A DNA stretch of 64,000 nt from Pedobacter sp. WC2423 (lineage in GTDB: Bacteria > Bacteroidota > Bacteroidia > Sphingobacteriales > Sphingobacteriaceae): assembly GCF_040822065.1 (NCBI RefSeq), contig NZ_CP162005.1, positions 5,146,001 to 5,210,000 on the forward strand, read 5' to 3'. The notes beneath the pieces are model-generated. The model had not been told where the DNA came from and made no database searches. It saw nothing but the letters and a program-made list of their open reading frames with translations. Shown piece by piece: positions 53,744 through 62,522 of the stretch (its first letter is position 1; every line of letters begins with the position of its first letter). A program made the position numbers and the translations under genes.

Positions 53744-54370
53744 ATGCAACAACTGATTGACGCAGATCACCAAAACATCCTTCCATCACATGGAGAGGCA
53801 GTGCTATTCCCTGATTTCTTTACTGTACAAGAAAGTGATACTTATTTTGATCATTTGAAGAGTGATGTTTCCTGGATACAGGAATCCGTTATCAAATTTG
53901 GTAAAAAGAGAGTGCAGCCTCATTTGACGGCTTTTTTTGGCGATGAACATGCGGAATATCATGATCGGGGATTAATACTGAAAGCCAGCTACTGGACCGT
54001 ACCATTGTTGAATATTAAAGCGAAACTCGAGGCGAAATTTGAGACTTCATTCAATGAATGTTTACTGAATTATTATCGGGATGGGAAAGATTATATGGCC
54101 TGGCACCGGGATAATGCGCATGCATTAGGTGAATACCCTGTGATTGTCAGGGTAAGTTTTGGGGCAACAAGAATTTTTCAATTCAGAGATTATAAGGCAA
54201 AAGTACCTGTAGTCTCTTTAGAACTGGAGCATGGCAGTGTCCTGCTCGTGAAAAACCAGACACAGGAGTTTTGGGAACAACGTTTACCGAAAACGACGCT
54301 CGTTGTAGGGGCGAGGATTAATCTGACTTTCAGGCTGATGTTAAAAAATCGATTTTCTGACGAGCTCTGA
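53744..54370 (+). CDS. AlkB-like 2OG-Fe(II) oxygenase with altered iron site
   Basis: 208 residues of the AlkB superfamily. LNYYRDGKDYMAWHRDNA gives the HxD half of the iron site, followed by VSFGATRIFQFRD. The 2-oxoglutarate-binding end GARINLTFR is intact. The distal iron ligand, normally His in WxHxLPKT, is replaced by Gln: the sequence reads QEFWEQRLPKTT. Loss of this ligand usually removes activity, so the protein may be inactive, use another residue, or have a binding role. The family repairs N-alkylated bases in nucleic acids. It is alone in its unit, before a TetR gene. Confidence 0.85.
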   Translation: MQQLIDADHQNILPSHGEAVLFPDFFTVQESDTYFDHLKSDVSWIQESVIKFGKKRVQPHLTAFFGDEHAEYHDRGLILKASYWTVPLLNIKAKLEAKFETSFNECLLNYYRDGKDYMAWHRDNAHALGEYPVIVRVSFGATRIFQFRDYKAKVPVVSLELEHGSVLLVKNQTQEFWEQRLPKTTLVVGARINLTFRLMLKNRFSDEL

Positions 54371-54498
54371 TCTATTCCTGACAATTGACTATAGTCATCA
54401 GTATATGATTGTTGCAGCTAAGTCAAAATTCCCTGTCCTTTCTGAATGATATGATAATAGGCTTATATTTGCTAACAGTGTTAACTTAGGTAGATTAA

Positions 54499-55101
54499 AT
54501 GGGAATCGTGGAACGCAAAATGCGTCATAAAGAAGAAATCCGTACTGGAATTCTGGGAGCCGCATGGCATATGGTTGTAACTGATGGCTGGCAATCACTT
54601 TCTATCCGGAAGATCGCTGACGCGATAGAATATAGTATTCCGGTTATCTACAATCACTTTGAAAATAAGGAAGCCATATTGCTTGAATTCTCCAAAGAAG
54701 GCTATCAGAAATTGGCTTTAGCTTTACAAGAAGCGAAAAATTCGGTGACTTTACCCGCAGATCAGCTCGAAGTGATGGCGATTGCCTATTGGGATTTTGC
54801 TTTTGAAAATAAAGAATACTATCAATTGATGTTTGGTCTGGGCATTCCAGCTTGTGAAATGGTCAATCAGATTACAGAAATCAAAGAAATGACCAGTATT
54901 CTGGTTTCTACTATACGGGAGGCTTTAATCCAGAACAAGAATGAAGAAGCAGATTATTTCCTGAAATACCATGGCTACTGGTCAATCCTGCATGGCCTTG
55001 TTTCTATCCAGATGATTGAAAACAGTGGTAAAACCGCATCTTTTAAAAAGATGATTTTAAAAGATGCAATTAGCGGGTTCTGTAGATCTCTGGCACTATA
55101 A
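54499..55101 (+). CDS. TetR-family regulator (WHG-domain type)
   Basis: 200 residues. The N-terminal helix-turn-helix reads SIRKIADAIEYSIPVIYNHF. The C-terminal domain has the WHG-like pattern (YHGYWSILHGLVSIQM) found in TetR regulators of membrane-exporter or redox genes. It precedes the DoxX-like gene by 71 bp in the same direction and is probably its regulator. The ligand is unknown. Confidence 0.87.
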   Translation: MGIVERKMRHKEEIRTGILGAAWHMVVTDGWQSLSIRKIADAIEYSIPVIYNHFENKEAILLEFSKEGYQKLALALQEAKNSVTLPADQLEVMAIAYWDFAFENKEYYQLMFGLGIPACEMVNQITEIKEMTSILVSTIREALIQNKNEEADYFLKYHGYWSILHGLVSIQMIENSGKTASFKKMILKDAISGFCRSLAL

Positions 55102-55172
55102 GAAGCGGCAGGATTGTTGTTGATTCATAGAAAAATATTAAGTTTACGCTTAAATTAAACTCATACAGACCG

Positions 55173-55610
55173 ATGATCAGACTATTTAACACCAATTACA
55201 ATCACAGAGGACTTGATATTGTTTTACTGATCTTAAGGATTAGTATCGCGGGCCTGATGCTTTCTCACGGAGTACCTAAACTGGAAATGCTGCTTGCTGG
55301 TGGTGAAATTAAATTTATGGACCCTATTGGCCTTGGTGATACTGCAACTTTAGCTTTAGCTGTTTTTGCAGAAGTAATCTGCTCTGTATTGATTCTTCTG
55401 GGACTGGCCGTACGCTTAGCTGTTTTGCCATTAATGGTCACTATGCTGATCGCTATTTTTGTTGCCCATGGTAATGAAGGACTGAGTGAAAAAGAACTGG
55501 CTATTCATTATCTGCTGACTTACATTGTATTATTATTTGCCGGTGGCGGAAGATTGAGCATAGACAGCCTGATCAGCCAGAAGTCTGCCAGATCAAGAAG
55601 AGGTTACTAG
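55173..55610 (+). CDS. DoxX-family membrane protein
   Basis: 145 residues, four hydrophobic segments. LILRISIAGLMLSHGVPKLEML and the G-rich second loop are typical of DoxX/DUF417 quinone-linked or stress-related membrane proteins. The substrate is not known. It lies 71 bp after the TetR gene, so a transcriptional link is likely. The C-terminus is basic. Confidence 0.8.
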   Translation: MIRLFNTNYNHRGLDIVLLILRISIAGLMLSHGVPKLEMLLAGGEIKFMDPIGLGDTATLALAVFAEVICSVLILLGLAVRLAVLPLMVTMLIAIFVAHGNEGLSEKELAIHYLLTYIVLLFAGGGRLSIDSLISQKSARSRRGY

Positions 55611-55664
55611 CTGGACAATAATTCCCGTTTAAACCGTTATTAGTAGAATATTAAATAAATATAT

Positions 55665-56267
55665 ATGAAGAAGATAGTATTGATTTGCCTGACGGTAATG
55701 ACAGTGATGGGATGTGGCGTGAATAAACAGGCACAGCAAATCAAAGCACTTGAAAATTGTAGATACAAAATCGTTTCGGCTGAGAACCTTTCAGTGGCCG
55801 GGGCAGATGTAAAAAAAATAATGAATGGTCAGGATATCAATCTGGCGAGCTTGCCAGGGTTGGCATTTGGACTGCTTAGAAGAGATGTACCTTTCCGTGC
55901 AAGATTAAATATGGAAATTTCCAATCCATCAGGTAATCTTGCTGCAATCAATCAGTTTGAATATAAAGTGCTGATTAATAAACAGGAACTGGCTAACGGT
56001 TTTGTGAATCAGCAGGTAAGTATTCCCGCAGGTCAGTCTGTAGTTGTACCTGTAGATTTGAACGTGAATGTTTATCAGTTTATTTCTAACCAGAAAGTGA
56101 TGTCTGAAATCTCAGAATTTTTGCGTGGCGGTGCCAGTGGCGGTTCAGAAAGAAAAGGATTGGTGACACTTAAAATCAGACCTGGTATTATGGTAGGAGG
56201 GGTTTTAGTGAAATATCCTGGTTTTATCAGCATTGATAAAGAAGTGAGCAGTAAAATCCTGCTATAA
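55665..56267 (+). CDS. LEA-type-2/WHy-like lipoprotein
   Basis: 200 residues. The lipobox VMGC gives an acyl-Cys at residue 17. The body contains a beta-sandwich with ISNPSGNLAAINQFEYKVLI and VSIPAGQSVVVPVDLNV, the pattern of the LEA-2/water-stress (WHy) domain found in periplasmic lipoproteins. A Gly/Ser-rich stretch precedes the last strands. The role, probably in desiccation or envelope stress, is inferred from the fold only. It is monocistronic. Confidence 0.68.
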   Translation: MKKIVLICLTVMTVMGCGVNKQAQQIKALENCRYKIVSAENLSVAGADVKKIMNGQDINLASLPGLAFGLLRRDVPFRARLNMEISNPSGNLAAINQFEYKVLINKQELANGFVNQQVSIPAGQSVVVPVDLNVNVYQFISNQKVMSEISEFLRGGASGGSERKGLVTLKIRPGIMVGGVLVKYPGFISIDKEVSSKILL

Positions 56268-56356
56268 TTTGACAACATTGTTACCAATATTTATTTTCAA
56301 ATAAACCAATAGACAGGGTTATTTTAATTATTTTCGACAATTGATCTAACCCTGTT

Positions 56357-58798
56357 ATGCGGAATCGTCTGTTTTTTCTTTGTTTACTATCCTATGCCCC
56401 ATTTTTTGGGAAAGCCCAGCAAGTTGAATTGAATGCTGCGGAAATCAGGCAGGGATTAGCCAGTTTAAACGTTACTGGAAGTGTATTATATATTGCTGCG
56501 CACCCTGATGATGAAAATACCCGGCTATTGGCTTATCTCGCTAAAGAGAGAAAAGTACGGACAGGTTACTTGTCATTGACCAGGGGTGATGGCGGACAAA
56601 ATCTGATTGGCACCGAACAAGGAGAATTATTAGGATTGATTCGTACACAGGAACTCCTGGCCGCAAGACGGATGGACGGTGCAGAACAGTTTTTTACCCG
56701 GGCAAACGACTTCGGTTTCTCTAAAAATTCAGCAGAAAGCTTTAAAATATGGAATAAAGAACAGATCCTTTCGGATGTGGTCTGGGTGATTCGCAAGTTT
56801 CAGCCAGATGTGATTATTACGCGTTTCCCGGAAGATGCGCGTGCAGGTCATGGACATCATGCAGCTTCTGCAATTCTTGCCAGAGAAGCTTTCATTGCTG
56901 CCGCAGATCCTAAACGTTTTCCTGAACAGTTAAAACAAGTTAAAGTCTGGCAGACAAAACGTATTTTATGGAATACCTTTAATTTTGGGTCTACTAATAC
57001 TACAGCCGATGATCAGCTGAAAATCGATGTTGGCGTTTATAATCCTTTATTGGGAAAAGGTTATGGTGAAATTGCAGCCGAAAGCCGTTCTAATCATAAA
57101 AGTCAAGGTTTCGGATCTGCAAAACAGCGTGGTTCAGCTATTGAATTTTTCAGCCCGGTAGGTGGGCAGGCAGCCAAAACGGATCTGTTTGATGGGGTAA
57201 ACCTGGATCTCGACAGAAATAAAGGGACAGAAAAAGCGCAGCAAATACTCAACAGACTAATTGGTGACTATGATGCTGCTGATCCTTCAAAATCTATCAA
57301 TGCGTTATTGCAGTTGAAAGAAGAAGTCAGAGATCTGCCTTTTAAACATAAACAGCTGGATGAACTGATTTTAGCCTGTGCTGGTATCTGGATAGAAACT
57401 ACGGTTCCAGAGCCATCTTATGCGATTAATGATTCAATCCCTGTAACTATCAATGCCATATCAAGAGTAAGAAAGTATTCCCCGATCACGATCTCTTTAC
57501 AGGAATTAAATCCGCATTATACAGCAGAATTGATACCCGACCATATGCTAACGAGAGAATTTAAAATCTCAGCGCGTCAAATCGGCTTGACGCAGCCTTA
57601 CTGGCTGGAGAAAAAACATCCTATAGGTAGTTATATCATTGATTCTCTGAAAAATCTGAGTTTACCAGAAGCCGTAGTTCCTGCTGCCGGGGTTTTCAAA
57701 GTACTATTTGGTAATCAATTCATTGAAGTTACGCGGCCACTGGTTTACAAACATACAGATCCGGTAAAAGGAGAACTCTATCAGCCTTTAGTGGTTGCAC
57801 CTCCTGTTACTGCTACGCTGGCCGAACATTCTTTTGTCTTTACCAATAATTCTCCTAAAACAATTACTGTACAGCTAAAGAGTTTTGAAGCAAATGCCAA
57901 AGGTGTTCTTCAGCCAGCTGTTCCTTCGGGATGGAAGATTACTCCGGAAAAGGTTGATTTTGAAATTCATGGAAAAGCAGAGGAGCAAAATGTTGAATTC
58001 ACGGTTACACCTGCTGGTCAGGTGTCTGATGGGCAGCTCTCTTTATCCGTAAAGGTAGATGGAGAAACCTATCAAAAGGGGCTGAAGGTGATCGGATATG
58101 ATCATATCCCGGTACAGACATTATTTCCTGTAGCAGAAGCCCGTGTGGAAAGAGTTGATTTGAAATTTGCCGGTAAAAGGATAGGTTATATCGCAGGGGC
58201 CGGAGATTTAATTCCGGAATCACTCACACAAATTGGCTACCAGGTTACCATGCTTACTGAAAGCCAGGTCATGAACGGTAACCTTTCTGGTTATGATGCG
58301 ATTATTACTGGTGTACGTTTATATAACATCAATGAGAAAATAGCACTCATGCAGCCAAAGCTAATGCGTTATGTTAAAGATGGTGGTGTTTTACTGGTTC
58401 AGTACAATGTGAATGCGCCGCTGAAAATTACAGAGCTGGGGCCTTATCCTTTCCAGCTTAGCCGTGACAGGGTCACCGAAGAAGATGCAAAAGTTACTTT
58501 TTTGCAACCAGCTCATCCGGTATTAAACTTCCCTAATCAAATTACAGCGAAAGATTTTGACGGCTGGATTCAGGAACGCGGCTTATATTTTGCCACCGGT
58601 ATTGATGCACATTATACCCCGGTTTTACAGATGAATGATACCGGAGAACAAGCAAGCAATGGTTCATTGCTCGTCACTGATTATGGAAAAGGTAAATTTG
58701 TTTATACTTCACTGGCCTTTTTCAGAGAGTTGCCCGCCGGTGTTCCCGGGGCATACAGATTATTTGTGAACCTGATTTCAAAAAATACAGCACAGTAA
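56357..58798 (+). CDS. Exported PIG-L-type deacetylase with C-terminal GATase-like domain
   Basis: 813 residues. A signal peptide (ending GKAQ) precedes the zinc deacetylase domain, with AAHPDDE near residue 47 and RAGHGHHAASA as the third-ligand region, where LmbE/PIG-L enzymes coordinate zinc and cleave N-acetyl groups from sugars. A beta-sandwich middle part leads to a C-terminal ~210-residue domain (YIAGAGDLIPESL, GVLLVQYNVNAP) similar to class-I amidotransferase/ThuA folds. Substrates may be N-acetylated glycans. The stop overlaps the next gene by one base (TAATG), implying coupled translation. Confidence 0.85.
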   Translation: MRNRLFFLCLLSYAPFFGKAQQVELNAAEIRQGLASLNVTGSVLYIAAHPDDENTRLLAYLAKERKVRTGYLSLTRGDGGQNLIGTEQGELLGLIRTQELLAARRMDGAEQFFTRANDFGFSKNSAESFKIWNKEQILSDVVWVIRKFQPDVIITRFPEDARAGHGHHAASAILAREAFIAAADPKRFPEQLKQVKVWQTKRILWNTFNFGSTNTTADDQLKIDVGVYNPLLGKGYGEIAAESRSNHKSQGFGSAKQRGSAIEFFSPVGGQAAKTDLFDGVNLDLDRNKGTEKAQQILNRLIGDYDAADPSKSINALLQLKEEVRDLPFKHKQLDELILACAGIWIETTVPEPSYAINDSIPVTINAISRVRKYSPITISLQELNPHYTAELIPDHMLTREFKISARQIGLTQPYWLEKKHPIGSYIIDSLKNLSLPEAVVPAAGVFKVLFGNQFIEVTRPLVYKHTDPVKGELYQPLVVAPPVTATLAEHSFVFTNNSPKTITVQLKSFEANAKGVLQPAVPSGWKITPEKVDFEIHGKAEEQNVEFTVTPAGQVSDGQLSLSVKVDGETYQKGLKVIGYDHIPVQTLFPVAEARVERVDLKFAGKRIGYIAGAGDLIPESLTQIGYQVTMLTESQVMNGNLSGYDAIITGVRLYNINEKIALMQPKLMRYVKDGGVLLVQYNVNAPLKITELGPYPFQLSRDRVTEEDAKVTFLQPAHPVLNFPNQITAKDFDGWIQERGLYFATGIDAHYTPVLQMNDTGEQASNGSLLVTDYGKGKFVYTSLAFFRELPAGVPGAYRLFVNLISKNTAQ

Positions 58799-58929
58799 TG
58801 AAAACTGAAAAACGCAGCACTGAACTGCCACCTTTTGTGAAAAGCTGGAAACAATTTTACTGTTTGCTGGCAGGCTGGCTGGTTTTCCTGATCCTGTGCT
58901 TTTACCTATTTACCCGATATTTTGAATGA
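58798..58929 (+). CDS. 43-aa single-pass membrane peptide
   Basis: 43 residues: a polar Lys/Glu-rich start (RSTELPPFVKSWKQF) and one membrane helix (LLAGWLVFLILCFYLF). Its ATG overlaps the deacetylase stop (TAATG) and its stop overlaps the symporter ATG (ATGA), so all three frames are interlocked. It is probably a small subunit or stabiliser of the symporter; this is inference. Confidence 0.7.
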   Translation: MKTEKRSTELPPFVKSWKQFYCLLAGWLVFLILCFYLFTRYFE

Positions 58930-60638
58930 GTTATATTGACTGGGCAGTTTTATGTTGTACACTGATTGCAATTGTCGCTTATGGCGTTTACAAGAGCAGG
59001 GGTGCAAAAGACATTGATGGATATTTATTGGGGAACCGGTCACTGCCATGGTACAGTGTATGCCTGTCGGTGATGGCTACCCAGGCGAGTGCAATTACCT
59101 TTTTGTCTGCTCCGGGACTGGCTTATTCTTCGGGAATGAGCTTTGTACAATTTTACTTTGGTTTGCCGCTGGCCATGATTGTATTATGTGTAACCTTTGT
59201 CCCGATATTTCACCGGCTAAAAGTTTATACAGCTTACGAATATCTGGAACAGCGTTTTGATTTAAATACCAGGGCATTGACTGCTTTTCTTTTTTTAATA
59301 CAAAGAGGGCTGTCTACAGGGATTACCATCTATGCACCTTCTATTATCCTGTCTACTATTCTGGATATCAATACGACCTATACTACTTTAGTCATTGGTG
59401 GTATTGTAGTCGCCTATACTGTTTATGGAGGTACAAAAGCTGTTTCCTATACACAAATGCTGCAAATGAGTATTATCTTCTGCGGCTTATTTGCTGCCGG
59501 AATTATGGTTGTTCATTTACTTCCTGGAAACATCGGATTTGGTAAAGCTATCAGTATCGCCGGAAAGATGGGCAGAACCAATGCAATTGATTTTAAGTTT
59601 GACTGGAATAATCCTTATACGGTCTGGAGTGGATTAATAGGTGGTTTTTTCCTTCAGCTATCTTACTTTGGAACGGATCAAAGCCAGGTGGGCCGGTATT
59701 TAACTGGTGCATCGGTGAGTGAAAGCCGGCTTGGGTTACTCATGAACGGAATGGTGAAAATACCCATGCAGTTTCTGATACTTTTGATCGGGGTATTGGT
59801 TTTTACTTTTTATCAGTATAATAAGCCGCCAGTATTCTTTAATAGTTTTGAGCTGAATAAACTGGAGAAAAGCAAATATAATCCACAGTTGAATCAGCTG
59901 AAAAAGGATTATGAAAAAGCCTTTGAAGAGAAACAGACAGAGGTTAATAAATTGGATGCTGCTTTAGATCAGCAGAATAAACCTGTAATTGATCAGCAAA
60001 GAATTGCATTGAAGAAGGCGGATGAACAAACCAAAGTTGTGCGTAAGCAGGTCACAGACCTGATGCTGCAAAATGATCCCGGTGCCGATGTTAATGATAA
60101 CAATTATATCTTTCTAAGCTTTGTGACCAAATATCTGCCTAAGGGTCTGATAGGTCTGCTTATTGCAATTATTTTTCTGGCTTCTATGGGGTCTACTGCA
60201 AGTGCGCTGAATTCACTGGCTTCTACCAGTGTAATTGATATCTATAAAAGATTAATCAATAAGAATGCGACCGAAGAAAATTACTTGAAAGCATCAAGAT
60301 GGTCAACCGTTATCTGGGGGCTGGTTTGTATTGCAATGGCTTTATATGCCAGTAAAATAGGGAATCTGATTGAAGCTGTCAATATCCTGGGTTCTTATAT
60401 TTATGGGACTATCCTTGGGGTATTCTTAGTGGCTTTCTATTTAAAACATGTCAATGGCAGAGCTGTATTTTACGCTGCTATTGCAACTGAAGCTGTGGTT
60501 TGCATTTGTGGTTATCAGAAAGTAGTTGCTTATTTATGGCTGAATGTGATTGGCTGTTTGCTGGTGGTATTGTTCTCTTTATTGTTTCAGCTGGTCATCA
60601 GGAAAAATTGGAAACTAGTGAAGAGGAAGTCTGCATAA
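58926..60638 (+). CDS. Sodium:solute symporter (SSS family) with coiled-coil insert
   Basis: 570 residues, 13 or so membrane segments. The SSS fingerprint is seen in SVMATQASAITFLSAPG and SYFGTDQSQVGRYLTG, with the Na2-site Ser/Thr (GSTASALNSLAST). Between the helices at residues ~295 and ~390 is an ~80-residue Lys/Glu-rich coiled-coil insert, absent from canonical SSS proteins but frequent in Bacteroidota homologues. It probably imports an amino sugar or carboxylate released by the deacetylase next to it; this link is from position and family habits. Confidence 0.9.
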   Translation: MSYIDWAVLCCTLIAIVAYGVYKSRGAKDIDGYLLGNRSLPWYSVCLSVMATQASAITFLSAPGLAYSSGMSFVQFYFGLPLAMIVLCVTFVPIFHRLKVYTAYEYLEQRFDLNTRALTAFLFLIQRGLSTGITIYAPSIILSTILDINTTYTTLVIGGIVVAYTVYGGTKAVSYTQMLQMSIIFCGLFAAGIMVVHLLPGNIGFGKAISIAGKMGRTNAIDFKFDWNNPYTVWSGLIGGFFLQLSYFGTDQSQVGRYLTGASVSESRLGLLMNGMVKIPMQFLILLIGVLVFTFYQYNKPPVFFNSFELNKLEKSKYNPQLNQLKKDYEKAFEEKQTEVNKLDAALDQQNKPVIDQQRIALKKADEQTKVVRKQVTDLMLQNDPGADVNDNNYIFLSFVTKYLPKGLIGLLIAIIFLASMGSTASALNSLASTSVIDIYKRLINKNATEENYLKASRWSTVIWGLVCIAMALYASKIGNLIEAVNILGSYIYGTILGVFLVAFYLKHVNGRAVFYAAIATEAVVCICGYQKVVAYLWLNVIGCLLVVLFSLLFQLVIRKNWKLVKRKSA

Positions 60639-60700
60639 AATATAGAACCTTTGCTCAGTTTGTCCATTGTCGTTAAACCTGTAGGAGTGAACAAACAAAA

Positions 60701-60736
60701 AAAAGGTATCTTAATTTGAATTAAGATACCCTTTTT
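60701..60736. terminator. Bidirectional terminator between symporter and DUF2911 gene
   Basis: Ten-bp stem GGTATCTTAA (60705-60714)/TTAAGATACC (60721-60730), A-run before and T-run after, so it serves both convergent genes. Confidence 0.85.
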
Positions 60737-60755
60737 AAAGGAAGTGTTTTTAAGA

Positions 60756-61607
60756 CTATTTCTTCGCGTCAGCCAATAAAGCAGTGTTTAAACGTATGTA
60801 TTCAGGGTTTTTAATTTCGGTTGCTATTTTAATACCAGCTGCTGCACTTTCCGCTGCACCTTTCTTATCGCCCATTTTAAGTTGAACACGGCCTTTCCAA
60901 AGTTTTACCCATGGACTTTTGCCACCATCAGCTGTATCCGCTGCATTCATCCATTCCATTGCTTTGTTCAGGTCTTTTCCATTTTCCAGATAGTAAATAG
61001 CTGACTGGAAGTATGGTTTCTTATCACCTTTCATCGCCTCGTCAATACTTGCCATTACTTTGGCATCAATATCTGTCGTCATATGGATAGGTACTACAAC
61101 ATTTTCCCAGGCTAATTGCATCACAGCTTTTGTTGGCAACACATCAGTAAAACCGATCGTAAATGTTTCTGCTCTATCTCTTGCAGTGCCTGGTTTAACT
61201 TTGAACCTTAAAAAATCTTCTGATTCTTTATAGTCATAAGCGCCCCATTGTTTGGTGTTTTTGTTTAGAATTACTGTCCATTCAGTTTTACCCGGAATAG
61301 TAAATAAAGCATAATCACCCGCAGGTACTGCCTGACCTTCTAAAGTCACGTTATCAGTGAAAGTAATTGTTGTTGCGCCGTTTGCACCAGTACGCCAAAC
61401 TGATCCATAAGGTTCAAGTTCTCCGAATACTTTACGCCCTTTAGTATTTGGGCGGGAATATTTAACTGTTATTTTTCCAAGGCCGAAATCCTGTATTAAG
61501 GTCTGGCCGGAACTTGGTTGGGGAATACTGATTCCCTGTGCTTTCAGGTCTGCATTTAAGCTGATAGCCAGTGCAACTAAAAGTGTTGTTTTGAGTATTG
61601 TGTTCAT
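60756..61607 (-). CDS. DUF2911 exported protein with TPR-like tail
   Basis: 283 residues with a signal peptide ending LKAQ. The DUF2911 core starts IPQPSSGQTLIQDFGLGKI and has VKYSRPNTKGRKVFG, YGSVWRTGANGATTITF and AGDYALFTIPG, the signature of this Bacteroidota family. The last ~100 residues form TPR-like helices (AIYYLENGKDLNKAMEWMN). Substrate and role are unknown. The gene is divergent from the DUF4142 gene across a 215-bp gap containing a perfect palindrome. Confidence 0.87.
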   Translation of the reverse strand: MNTILKTTLLVALAISLNADLKAQGISIPQPSSGQTLIQDFGLGKITVKYSRPNTKGRKVFGELEPYGSVWRTGANGATTITFTDNVTLEGQAVPAGDYALFTIPGKTEWTVILNKNTKQWGAYDYKESEDFLRFKVKPGTARDRAETFTIGFTDVLPTKAVMQLAWENVVVPIHMTTDIDAKVMASIDEAMKGDKKPYFQSAIYYLENGKDLNKAMEWMNAADTADGGKSPWVKLWKGRVQLKMGDKKGAAESAAAGIKIATEIKNPEYIRLNTALLADAKK

Positions 61608-61650
61608 CTTATTTATGTATTTGTTTTTTTTCTGTTAGATGGAGCCTTTG

Positions 61651-61699
61651 ATGATTAAAATAATTATTGCCCTGCGGGTTTAATAATTATTTTAATCAT
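61651..61699. repeat. Perfect 18-bp inverted repeat with GC-capped loop
   Basis: ATGATTAAAATAATTATT (61651-61668) and its exact complement (61682-61699), 13-bp loop in which CCC and GGG can pair and lengthen the stem. It lies in the divergent region of DUF2911 and DUF4142 genes. Confidence 0.75.
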
Positions 61700-61822
61700 G
61701 TCGGGTTCATTAGCATAAGTTTTGTTTATGCGAAATTACAGTTATGTTTTGATTTATAATAGAAACCTTTTCCAGTTATAATTGTTAATTGGATAAACAA
61801 AACTTATTTTAATAATACGATT

Positions 61823-62437
61823 ATGAACCGATTAAGTTTATTTGGCTTGTTAGTTATTGGTGCCTGTTCTATTCAGGCTTGTACAAGTCCGGAGAACCGT
61901 GGCAATAAAGGAGATTCTACTGCCATGGATTCCAGCAAATCAGACAGTTCGAAAATGGACTCAAAAATGAGTGGTGCCACACCTTCAGATCCAACCAATC
62001 AATCCAAAGTTGACGGAGATGTAGCAACCTTTATGGAAAAAGCTGCTCTTGGCGGAATGATGGAAGTTGATTTAGGTAAGATTGCTCAAAAATCAACCAA
62101 TCCTGAGGTGAAAGCTTTTGCAGAAGAAATGGTTAAAGACCATGCTAAAGCAAATGCAGAACTTAAAGCAATAGCAGAAAAAGATAAGATTATTTTGCCT
62201 TCAGCATTTCCAGCAGAAGATAAAGCACATATGGATATGATGAAAACAATGACAGGCACTGCCTTTGATCATCACTATATTGATATGATGGTAACCGATC
62301 ATGATAAAACCATTACCTTATTTAAAGGTGCTGCAGTTTCCACTTCAAAAGAAGTAAGTGATTTTGCTAAAAAGATGCTGCCAATTATTACCGGCCATTA
62401 TGAAAAAGCAAAAGCTATTCAGGCGAAGATGAAATAA
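61823..62437 (+). CDS. DUF4142 lipoprotein
   Basis: 204 residues. Lipobox-like SIQAC gives a Cys near residue 20. A Ser/Lys/Asp-rich linker leads to the DUF4142 four-helix bundle (VATFMEKAALGGMMEVDLGKI, TAFDHHYIDMMVTDHDKTI), a ferritin-like scaffold of unknown role, common as outer-layer stress lipoproteins in this phylum. The HH and Asp/His positions could bind metal. It is monocistronic, ended by a long hairpin. Confidence 0.88.
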   Translation: MNRLSLFGLLVIGACSIQACTSPENRGNKGDSTAMDSSKSDSSKMDSKMSGATPSDPTNQSKVDGDVATFMEKAALGGMMEVDLGKIAQKSTNPEVKAFAEEMVKDHAKANAELKAIAEKDKIILPSAFPAEDKAHMDMMKTMTGTAFDHHYIDMMVTDHDKTITLFKGAAVSTSKEVSDFAKKMLPIITGHYEKAKAIQAKMK

Positions 62438-62486
62438 TTACTTTGTTTAAATCTTTGCGTTCGCAGGATGGAGACAGCCAAAATTA

Positions 62487-62518
62487 AAAGGGCATTTTGT
62501 TGTAACAAAATGCCCTTT
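62487..62518. terminator. Long perfect hairpin between DUF4142 and the right-edge gene
   Basis: Fifteen-bp arms (62487-62501 and 62504-62518) around GT. AAAGGGC at the base and GCCCTTT at the other end give U-rich ends in either direction; it is 4 bp from the stop of the convergent gene. Confidence 0.8.
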
Positions 62519-62522
62519 ATTC

